A stretch of 64,000 nucleotides of DNA from the NCBI GenBank assembly GCA_963931925.1, contig OZ007571.1, positions 59,088,125 to 59,152,124 of the forward strand, given 5' to 3'. The translations under genes and the position numbers were made by a program. Numbering within the stretch: position 1 is the stretch's first letter; every line of letters begins with the position of its first letter. Origin of the DNA: Onchidella celtica. Lineage: Eukaryota; Mollusca; Gastropoda; Systellommatophora; Onchidiidae. The notes beneath the pieces were generated by a model. It did no database searches. It was given only the letters and a program-made list of their open reading frames with translations, and had not been told where the DNA came from. This document shows positions 56,401-64,000 of the stretch, one piece after another.

Positions 56401-59400
56401 TCACTGCTGGCACTACTGCCACTCTCAACACTCCCGAGATCGTCAATAGCACTCTCACTATCACTGCCGGAGTCAACTGTTGCATTGTTTTCACCATCTT
56501 CATCAAATGAATCCCAAGACATGTCACTATCCGAGTCCTCTTCATTGTTGATTCTTCGTCTTGCCATTTTCTTGTCTCACTTCACACAAAAACCACGACT
56601 GTAAACATAAACTTCCTCCACTAGGCCTACTTCCGGCTTATTTTGAACAGGGTGTCACTCTTCTGTGGCTAGAAACACTTTCCATAGTTATTTTCGGGAG
56701 CAGCCATTGTTAAATACAGCTAAATCTAGACATACCCCCGGTCGCCGGTATACCGGCGATAAAAATTCACGGGGCACTTTTCCGGTCGCCGGTATACCGG
56801 CGATATTAATGGGAAAGGGTTAAAGAGAACTCAATAGGTATGTTTTGATGATGATGTAGTTACATATCCAACTTTCAACAAATCAAAGAGGAATGCCATG
56901 ATGCTATAAGAAAAGATGGGATGATCTTTGAACAAACAAAATTTGATATTTATGACAAAGTGCAATGGACTGTACACTTAATTGGCATTCTTTGTTGTAT
57001 GTACCGGTAAGTAGCAGGAATTCACTATACTGTGAGCATGACAGGAATCAACCATATCAAAACTGTGCTCTCAATGTAACAAATTTCAACTCCATTTGAT
57101 TTACTAACACAGTCCATTCTTAAAGATACTTTAAGCGTTGAACATATTATCCATATGCCAATGATAAAGATTTGACAGGATGTGAAGGCAAGGGGGAGAG
57201 AAATATAGAGGCCTGACGACTTTTACATTCAACAAGCTAATTTACTAATGTCTAAAATTTGAAAAGTAATCAACCCAATTAGATGGGGAAAGTTTACTTT
57301 CATTAATGATGGAAATTTGAGAAACATAGTTAGAGAAACAATGCAATCTCTAATTACGGACGTTAAATCACATTTGCCAGATCATATAATCCATTAATAT
57401 CTGACTTCCAATTACTTATTAATAACATGCAGATGGCCTTTTTGGTTGTTGTTTTTTTCTGCTGTAAATAACAATAAAATAAAACAGTTACAGAATGATG
57501 TAAGAGGAAACCAAGTGCACAAAATGATGTGCCTGCAATCCTTTAAAGGTTCTTGTGACAATTACACAATTTCCATAAAAGTAGACATGAGCTGTAAAAG
57601 TCCACACAAATTATATATTTCAAGTATATCCTCTAGAAAACCAGGGATTTGAAGCAAACATGAATATCAGGATCAATTTCCAAAAAGGATTCAAATAAAA
57701 AAAATAATAATATAATAGGAAATTTAAAAGTTTGATACATAATAAAAAAATTGCCAGATTTTATCATGACTACAGGTTCAAGCCAATTAAAAGCCAAAAC
57801 ACAAATATTTCAGTAAGCAGGTAACATTGGGTGATCCTGAAGCAGATGTTGGGAGCCACGGGATATCAAAGCAAGATTACATTTGAATTAAATCATTTCA
57901 CCTTGGGCTTGTATTACTGTGTAGAGAATTCATTGTATTTGCTCTTCGAGTGTGAACCTGACGTTGGCGTGCGAGAAAAGATTGACCCATTGAACTATTG
58001 GCCAGGCGTTCTTCTGCTGCCTGACGATGAAGCTGCATGCCCTGAAAATGAATAAATTGACATCATAAGGAAAAATATTAAAAATTTATATATTAACGAT
58101 ATGTCCAGAATGTCCACAAGAATATCAGCACAATACTGAAAGATAGCTTCCAATGTCCCTGTTTTGACAATGGTAACTAAAAACAACCCTAAGTAGATTA
58201 GAGTACAGAGGTGCAATGCAATAAATGTTACACATGAATTGAAGAGATTCAATAAATTCCTGTTAAGCAAGATGCTAAAAGTATAGAGCAACATGGCATT
58301 TCAAGAAAAACTTTGAAAGGCAATAGCCGTGATTCAAAATGACTTCTATTCCTAGACATGACTCAGCAGTCACAGGTAAGTATTTTCACTTCAGGGGATT
58401 CCGATGGAACAAGTTTATGTTAACAGATCAAACTTTGCAATACATTTGAAGTTTCAAAATTTATACCTGATGTCAGTGTAAATGCAATACATTTCTTTTT
58501 GTCCTGCCAACATTGCAGATGCCTTGGAAGAAGACTTGTCATGCTGGATTTCAAACATACTTTCACACTACTCAACATTCCTCAATTTTCATCTGATTTC
58601 ACTAACATTTGAAATATAATTTCATTTTGACAAGTTACTTGTAATTACAAGCCAAAATATTCAATGTTTTCCCTGAAATTTGCTTGACTTGCCTTAGCAG
58701 AAAAAAAAATTAGAAATAATGGAATGCTTATTTTTTTTCATGAAGCTGTTCATTTGTGATGCTCGAAAGAAAATCGCGCACAGTGTTTGTCTCCAGTTTT
58801 ATCACAAGTAGTATAATTTCAAAGTAGGCTTTGTCAAACAAACAGGACTGAACATGCAAATAATTAGAAAATCACAATGTCTGTGAAATTCTGTGTGAAA
58901 GTAATCCCATAAAATTTAACTCATTCACTACCGCGAGCCGTGTTTCACGGCTTGTCTGGCAGCCATGGCTGGCCCGTGCGCCGTGTTTCACGGCTCGACT
59001 AATACACATCCAAATCCAGACCGGTTTTTCAAAGTTAAGAAACACAAATCCAATCCAACATTCTGGAATGGTTTGTGAACTTCCTGTTGCTAAATTCAAC
59101 CGGGAAAAGACACATTAGAGCTACTTTGAAGAGAGATTATCGATCAAGTTTTGGATTTTTTTTCATTTTTTGTGTGTGTCAGAGGTGTTGGTTTTCTTGC
59201 TGTAACTTCTTTATTTCTCTAATAATGTTTGTGAAATTCACGTGGATTATATATGAATGGATTATAAACAATATTGTGGAGTTTGAAGCCCATTGGAGTT
59301 TTTGTTCCTAGATCTACGAACCGTAAGTTGAAATTGTGTTGCTCATAATCATAGTTTTTTTTTCTTCACACTGTTTTTGTTTAACCCTTACAATAATTTT

Positions 59401-61640
59401 TATCTCTCAAAATAAGTTTTGATCTACATATTTATAAAGTTCAGCATTTTACCTTTCTTTTGACATATAACATGTGTTGGTTGGTTAACATAGATGTAGC
59501 CAAAAATTAGAATTTTATAGAGAGGTCTAGCACCAAAAAGTAGGTCCAAAATCTGGCCCGGGCCAGATATGGAAAATGCCCTGGTAGTGAATGAGTTAAG
59601 GCTGCTGAGTTAATTTTTTTTTTTTCTAAATTTTTTATATGCTACGATAAATCAGGTTTCAAGCTAAAACCATTCAATAATTTATAAAGAGACAATTTAA
59701 ATAAATACTTCCACATGGCTGAATATCTTAGCCATCGCTATTTGTTTGCAGATACTTGTGTACCTTATGTACCTTTCACGAAAAAAAATCTGCCTCATCA
59801 CCTCCAGGTAAAGGGGAAAAAAGGCGTCTTCTTTCTGTAATCTTCCTCTGATTGTTTTTAACATATCCACTGAAACTTGTTTTTAATATACCCACTGAAA
59901 ATTACTTTCTACGCTCTTCCTCTAATAGTTTTCAATATAGCCATTGAAAACTATCTCCATTTCAAATACAATAGAATGAATACCAGAAATGGTGCTAATT
60001 GTTTCATTAACATCTCCGAAACTCTGAATCATATCATCAAACAATACTCCACTGCCATTTCGGGTATGTATAATTAAAAAATTTGGAGAATCAGGAGATT
60101 CTCTTACATCGAGTGAAATCAACCTACAGACACAAAGGGCTGTCCAGTGAAAAAAAACTTAAGCCTTACCAGATTATACCAAGCAGTCACAATCAATCTT
60201 TCTTCCTGGTCCCGAACCGCTTTCATTTTCTCCTGGTCTTTCTGTTGTTGTTGATAAAACAAATAAAATACATAATGTTTTGGAAACTTCACCTGTAGTA
60301 TGAGAACTGATGGAATAAAATTCTCTCCCTTCCCTTCAAATCTGTAGGGGGATGGGGGGGGGGGGGGGGTGTTCTTAGGTAGGGACAGTGACCACAATTC
60401 ACCATTTGTCTCTATTCAGCTATACTTACAAATGAATCTACCATAGCACTTCTTTCTTTTCCTTACTGAGCTCAGAGCCCCCCCCCCCCCAAAAAAACTC
60501 CATTAGTGTGAGTTACTAGCATAGCCCATCAGAATCCAGCAAAAAATACACTAGTGGCTAAAATTAGAACATAGCTATTTCCACATCATCCCATCTGTCT
60601 TCTACCATTCGTAGAACAGAATAGTACCTGGTTGAATTTAAAAAAAGAAAAAAAAACTACAGAACTGTCATAATAACACAGGCTTACTCACTTTCGATGT
60701 ACTGAAACTCATCTACATGTGTTGATTGTATGCGCAGTTCAAGACTCACCTCAAGAAAATTGATGTACGTGTCCTTTTCCTGAAGTTGGCTTTTCAAAGC
60801 AAACATTTCAGCTGATGAATCTGCTCCATGTCTTGGATCAAGACTCTTTATAACCTATCGGACACAGGAAACACCAAAGTGTGTCACGAAGAAATTATGA
60901 ACAGCATCATATAGAGTGTATCAAATGACTTCTTTGTGTCTCTCCGCCAAGGAATCTTTCGGATTTCCGATGAATCCACTTTTGCCCCCACATTATAAAA
61001 GAAACATGGGTGTTCTAATGTCCATTGATGTTTTGGGTCATTGACATTAGGACACATGCTTGGCTGTTTGATATATTGTTTTTCTAAACGTGTGGCTGAA
61101 ACCTTAAAATCTTATTAAATATTTTTACTACGGGTTTCCTCATTATGGCAATGTAAAATCACATACTCAAAATAACAAGCACATCCGTCCTCGATTTTGG
61201 CATCTTCTATTTTTTTCCCCATGAATATTTTTCATAACACCCTTAAATTTGAGCAGTGGTACCCCAAGAAAACCAAAAAAAAAAAAAAAAAGAGTATATA
61301 TGCAAAGAGAAGGGGGAAAATGTAACTCACGTTTTTGGCTTTTTCTAAGTATTTTCTGTATTTTTCCTCCATGACCCGAATCTCTTCATCTTTCTTGGCA
61401 AGTTGCTCAGTCAGCTCCATCACTTTGTCATTACCACCAGCCAGCCTACTACTAAGATCATCTATATGCTGTTGTTTCTGCTGGATCTGTAGGTCCTTCT
61501 CCTCCAGCTTCTGCTTCATTTCTGTGACTTGTGTCTTGAGGGTCTTGTACTCTGTGCTGCTGGCCGCCGAGGCTGACTGCTGATTTTCCCGTAAGTCTTC
61601 CATCTCAGCTTGAACCTCCATAAGGCGCTGGTTGAGAAGT
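50282..61640 (-). CDS. HOOK: Hook-family microtubule-tethering protein, C-terminal part (gene model of 5 exons, 5' incomplete)
   Basis: Hook proteins are dynein-dynactin adaptors; an N-terminal domain binds dynein, a long coiled coil spans the molecule, and the C-terminus binds FTS (AKTIP) and FHIP to capture cargo. Exons in transcription order are 61640-61331, 60854-60750, 60241-60170, 58041-57902 and 50474-50282. All junctions are GT-AG with matching phases. The sequence follows animal Hook proteins: LLNQRLMEVQ, MEEKYRKYLEKAK, VIKSLDP, LIVTAWYNLGMQLHRQAAEE and GQSFLARQRQ. The N-terminal exons lie beyond the window. The last exon is not recognisable from vertebrate Hook proteins but joins in phase. 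Confidence 0.92.
51632..53063. mobile_element. Pogo-like MITE, family C, copy 2, interrupted by a TTAA element
   Basis: The copy is inverted relative to 23218-24038. It begins CAGTGGAATCCTAATATCTC and ends GGATTGGACTG, with TA outside both ends (51630-51631 and 53064-53065). It is 1,432 bp because the element 52294-52978 sits inside. It lies in the last Hook intron. Confidence 0.82.
52294..52978. mobile_element. PiggyBac-like MITE, family D, copy 1 (nested)
   Basis: The ends are CTCATTCACTACC and, more loosely, TAGTGAATGAG. CTAA (52294-52297) and TTAA (52975-52978) flank it. The uninterrupted family C copy at 23,300 shows a single TTAA at the homologous position (minus-strand sequence TAGCATTAAAGAAGG), so the left flank is a mutated TTAA. 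It is inverted relative to 58916-59599. Confidence 0.8.
53066..56130. other. Last Hook intron, unclassified part
   Basis: No gene is supported. A minus-strand open frame at 53,472-53,158 is hydrophobic but unrecognised. A (GATGAT)n stretch near 55,100 followed by TATATCGCATTTATT could be the tail of an old LINE or SINE. Confidence 0.5.
56131..56823 (-). mobile_element. PiggyBac-derived non-autonomous element with a transposase N-terminus
   Basis: TTAA lies at both ends (56131-56134 and 56820-56823). Inside it are 15-bp inverted ends CCCTTTCCCATWAAT with one mismatch. CGCCGGTATACCGGCGAT is repeated twice near the right end. The minus-strand frame 56567-56334 begins MARRRINNEEDSDSDMSWDS, an acidic, serine-rich start like those of piggyBac transposases. 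TTAA targets and CCC ends are hallmarks of piggyBac. The catalytic domain is missing. Confidence 0.78.
56334..56567 (-). pseudogene. PiggyBac-like transposase N-terminal remnant
   Basis: These 77 codons begin MARRRINNEEDSDSD, continue through an acidic stretch rich in serine and aspartate, and end DLRWKKRRTPKNII at a stop. It has the low-complexity acidic N-terminus seen in piggyBac transposases but none of the DDD catalytic core. It could not catalyse transposition. Residual DNA binding is speculative. Confidence 0.55.
56824..57901. other. Last Hook intron, part next to the penultimate exon
   Basis: AT-rich sequence without a gene or classified repeat. Confidence 0.55.
57902..58041 (-). CDS. 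HOOK: Hook exon: C-terminal GMxLHxxAAEERL...GQSFLARQRQ segment
   Basis: The exon reads GMQLHRQAAEERLANSSMGQ, SFLARQRQVHTRRANTMNSL and HSNTSP plus two bases of serine. It corresponds to the conserved end of vertebrate Hook proteins. The donor AG|gtgaaa is weak, and without splicing the reading frame stops immediately at TGA (57900-57898). Two C-terminal isoforms are therefore possible. Confidence 0.9.
58042..58915. other. Hook intron sequence
   Basis: No gene or classified repeat between the Hook exon at 58,041 and the TTAA element. Confidence 0.55.
58916..59599. mobile_element. PiggyBac-like MITE, family D, copy 2
   Basis: Perfect TTAA flanks (58916-58919 and 59596-59599) and perfect inverted ends CTCATTCACTACC/GGTAGTGAATGAG bound 684 bp. 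Near the left end, GCCGTGTTTCACGGC occurs twice around a palindromic CAGCCATGGCTG. It lies in a Hook intron. Confidence 0.88.
59600..60169. other. Hook intron sequence
   Basis: AT-rich; the motif AATAYACCCACTGAAA-like occurs in several decayed copies at 59,860-59,960. No gene. Confidence 0.5.
60170..60241 (-). CDS. HOOK: Hook exon: AWYNL segment
   Basis: These 24 codons read KDQEKMKAVRDQEERLIVTA and WYNL. EEKYIVSAWYNM is the strongly conserved family segment at this position, near the FTS-binding C-terminus. The acceptor is caacaacag and the donor is gtaagg. It is phase 0 at both ends. Confidence 0.92.
60750..60854 (-). CDS. HOOK: Hook exon: VIKSLDP segment
   Basis: These 35 codons read VIKSLDPRHGADSSAEMFAL then KSQLQEKDTYINFLE. 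This matches the VIRTLDPKQ...EIQALKNQLQERD segment of Hook proteins. It is phase 0 at both ends. The acceptor is gtccgatag and the donor is gtgagt. Confidence 0.92.
60855..61330. other. Hook intron sequence
   Basis: AT-rich, with poly-A at 61,273-61,291. No gene. Confidence 0.55.
61331..61640 (-). CDS. HOOK: Hook exon: distal coiled coil
   Basis: The acceptor (minus strand) is cctttccag and the donor is gtgagt. One base completes a codon, then 103 codons read LLNQRLMEVQAEMEDLRENQ and end MEEKYRKYLEKAKN. The heptad-rich, charged sequence is coiled coil. It aligns with the NQRLLEVQ...MEERYKKYLEKAK stretch of vertebrate HOOK3 recalled from the family. Confidence 0.92.
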
Positions 61641-62035
61641 CTGGAAAGGTCACGAATGTTCAAGTTTTAGAAATAAAAATGTTGGGATAATGAAAGCAAA
61701 TAGCAGACATACTGTCACAATCTTAGAACTCTCCATTAATTCTTAAAATAAGATGTCTGCATATGTCAAAAGACTTCATGTAGAGACAGCTGTATTTACA
61801 ATTACATACAAGGTGGCTTTGCTGAATCAGGGTTTGTTTTATTTACAGAGATCACATTTTCCAATGGTGTTCCCAACACAATTTTACATGCCGTTTTGGA
61901 TGGGTTCCAAGCTAGGCGCCCTAACTAAAAGGCCAGGTAACCGTAGAACACACAGCATCAATTGGAGGCCCAGCGCTGTGATGGAATTTCAGGGGGAGTG
62001 CACCCTGTTTGTTATGTGCCCTTGGCATTGAATAA
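61641..62035. other. Hook intron between exon and LINE
   Basis: About 400 bases with no gene. The segment 61,890-62,030 is GC-richer and could be part of an older repeat. Confidence 0.5.
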
Positions 62036-62175
62036 TAATAATAGTTCGTCCATCAGGTATGATGATGACCTTAACAACACCAGAGGAATAAAGAACAGAA
62101 ATTGTTGAGAATTTCAACACATGGACAATAAAGAGAACTAAAGGACACAGAGGACAGAATGGAAAGACTGTTCTT

Positions 62176-62535
62176 TCATGACTTATGGCTTCTCATGTGA
62201 CTGATAAGTCCTATTTTTGCCCTGCAGACCCTTCCGCATAAATGACAAGAGTGCTCCGTTGGTTCAGTACCACTGGGCCTTTTCTTGCGCCGTTCTCTTT
62301 TTTTGATAGCCTGCTGGACTCTGACAGCTTCCCATGCTTTGCTGCCTCTGGTAAGGGCCGCCCTCCAATTTGCTCGATCAAGCGAGAGCTTTTCCCACTC
62401 ACTCACATCAATGGCAAAGGCCTTCAGTGATTGCTTGAGAGTGTCTTTGTAACGTCTCTTTGGGGCCCCAACATTCCTCGTTCCATTGGAGAGCTCAGAG
62501 AAGAAGATTTGCTTAGGGAGTCTGGAGTCGGGCAT
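62176..62535 (-). pseudogene. LINE C-terminal tail with a C2H2 zinc finger
   Basis: This is the continuation of the broken reverse transcriptase after the frameshift. It begins MPDSRLPKQIFFSELSNGTR, continues RYKDTLKQSLKAF, and ends with CHLCGRVCRAKIGLISHMRS followed by HKS. The spacing C-X2-C-X12-H-X3-H fits a C2H2 finger. In related LINEs this tail follows the reverse transcriptase and may bind nucleic acid. Confidence 0.82.
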
Positions 62536-62617
62536 TCTGACAACATGTCCTGCCCAACGTAGCTGAATTTTTTTTCAGGTGGCAGAAGATGCTCAATTCC
62601 TTGGCACGATTGAGGAC

Positions 62618-64000
62618 CTAAGTGTCTGGAATTTTATCCTGCCATTTGATCCTTAGGATCTTTCTAAGGCAGGCCAGATGAAAGTGATTTAGCTTTCTGG
62701 CATGCGATTGGTACACTGTCCAGGTTTCAGCCCCATAGAGTAGGGTGGGAAGGACCACAGCATTGTACACTTTCAGCTTAGTGTCTGTGCGAATGCCGGC
62801 AACATCCCACACTCTCTTTCGAAGCCTGCCAAATGCAGAGCTGGCTTTGCTGATTCTTGAGAGAATTTCAGTATCAACACGAGCCGCGGAAGACAGTGTA
62901 CTGCCAAGATAGGTGAAGTTCTCCGACACCTTCAGAAGACTGTCATGGACTTTGATATTTGGGGTCACAGGATACTTGTCGTCTGGAGTAGGCTGATGGA
63001 GCACTTCCGTCTTCTTTGTGCTTTTTGTGAGGCCAAAGTTGTCACAGGCACTAGAGAACTTATCAACACAGTTTTGCATGCTATCCTCATCGTGTGCCAG
63101 AAGTGCACAATCATCAGCAAATAGTAGGTCACAGACTTGAGTACTTTTGGTTTTGGTTTTTGCCTGAAGTCTCCTGAGGTTGAATAGACTGCCATCAGTT
63201 CGGTACTTGATGCTTACCCCTTGAGGAGGAGAGCTAAAGGCTTCTTGTAGCATTGCAGAGAACATGATGCTGAACAGAGTTGGGGCTAAGACACAACCCT
63301 GTTTTACCCCATTTGTGACAGCAAAGGGCTCTGAAACACTGCCGTTGCTTTTGACTGCAGCTTGCATGCCATCATGAAACTGGCGCACTATTGTGATGAA
63401 TTCGGGTGGACACCCAAACTTCGCCAAGATTTTCCAGAGGCCTTCACAACACACTGTGTCAAATGCTTTTGTGAGGTCAACAAATGTGATATACAGCGCT
63501 TTATTTTGTTCCATGCATTTTTCCTGAATCTGTCTGGCAGCAAAAATCATATCCGCCGTTCCCCTCTCTTTACGAAAGCCACATTGGCTCTCGGAAAGCA
63601 AGTCATTTGACGAGAGGTGATCAAGAAGGCGATTCAGAAGCATTCTTGCCAATATTTTGCCAGCAATTGAAAGTAGAGAGATTCCCCGATGGTTGTCACA
63701 GACTTGGCTGTCCCCTTTGTTTTTGTACAGATGGATGATTGAAGCATCTTTGAAGTCCTGTGGCAGCTTCCCTGCTTTCAACATATGATTGAACAACTCG
63801 GTCAACCTTTCAATAAGCTTTTCTCCGCCGAAGGCATACACCTCAGCAGGAATTGAATCCACGCCTGGTGATTTGTTAAAGGACATCTGATTTGTGGCAG
63901 TTCGGGTCTCATTTGCTGTGAATGGCTTGGCAAGAGCTGCATTAATAGGAGTCTGAGGGAGGCGGTCAATGGACTCAGTATTTATATTTGATGGCCGATT
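62618..64000 (-). pseudogene. LINE reverse transcriptase, broken
   Basis: The minus-strand frame reads SPGVDSIPAEVY, NHRGISLLSIAGKILARMLL, FRKERGTADMIFAARQ, FVDLTKAFDTV, TNGVKQGCVLAPTLFS, catalytic CDLLFADDCALLAH and LLYGAETWTV, ending KIPDT at a TAG. Coding resumes directly after that stop (VLNRAKE). A second break, a frameshift, lies in an A8 run near 62,567. Both breaks indicate a dead copy. Confidence 0.88.

Larger units (their letters stand above)
62036..64000 (-). mobile_element. LINE copy, 3' part, running off the window
   Basis: The element lies in the Hook intron upstream of exon 61,640. Its 3' end has GGTCATCATCATACC, then TGATGGACGAAC followed by an (ATT)n tail ending near 62,036. 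The coding part contains a stop and a frameshift. The 5' end and endonuclease, if present, are beyond 64,000. Confidence 0.85.

Noticed and set aside
55913-56545. A 210-codon minus-strand frame overlapping the piggyBac-like element
   Set aside because: It overlaps the better-supported MARRR frame, crosses the element end into flanking DNA, and resembles no known protein.
33362-63610. Plus-strand open frames over 62,242-62,430 and 63,362-63,610
   Set aside because: They are antisense to the second LINE and have no independent support.

Overview
The window is animal nuclear DNA. It has spliced genes with GT-AG introns and dense transposable elements (RTE-like and CR1/L2-like LINEs, many TA- and TTAA-flanked MITEs, hAT MITEs and a probable LTR family). 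Conserved proteins and repeat types suggest a lophotrochozoan, most likely a marine mollusc; that placement is inference. No bacterial genes, rRNA, intact tRNA or CRISPR array was seen.

Two host genes lie tail to tail. On the plus strand, 365-30,729 carries 15 exons, in phase at every junction, encoding the cytoplasmic part of a receptor-type protein tyrosine phosphatase. D1 keeps all catalytic motifs. D2 has lost the WPD motif and the P-loop arginine. The C-terminus ends in two YxN motifs, one aligning with the GRB2 site of PTPRA/PTPRE. Ectodomain and membrane exons lie before the window. On the minus strand, 61,640-50,282 carries the last five exons of a Hook-family protein (distal coiled coil, C-terminal partner-binding region and a variable tail).

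Region by region: 1-5 kb, simple repeats, an 18-bp minisatellite and a 68-bp satellite among phosphatase exons. 5.8-9.9 kb, a 4.1-kb inverted-repeat element with a decayed DUF7869-like protein. 12.7-14.3 kb, two pogo-like MITEs side by side. 17.7-22.7 kb, two inverted copies of one repeat flanking two phosphatase exons; one copy lacks a 1,278-bp block exactly as if an intron had been spliced out. 23.2-28.5 kb, more TA-flanked MITEs, one containing a stack of nested insertions. 32.4-35.5 kb, an apparently full-length LINE with 13-bp target duplications. 37-47.4 kb, further MITEs and a LINE fragment. 47.6-59.6 kb, MITEs downstream of and inside Hook introns. 62.0-64.0 kb, a decayed second LINE running off the window.

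The two host genes have no evident functional link. Most of the remaining sequence is layered transposon insertion, much of it readable because homologous copies supply empty sites or target duplications.
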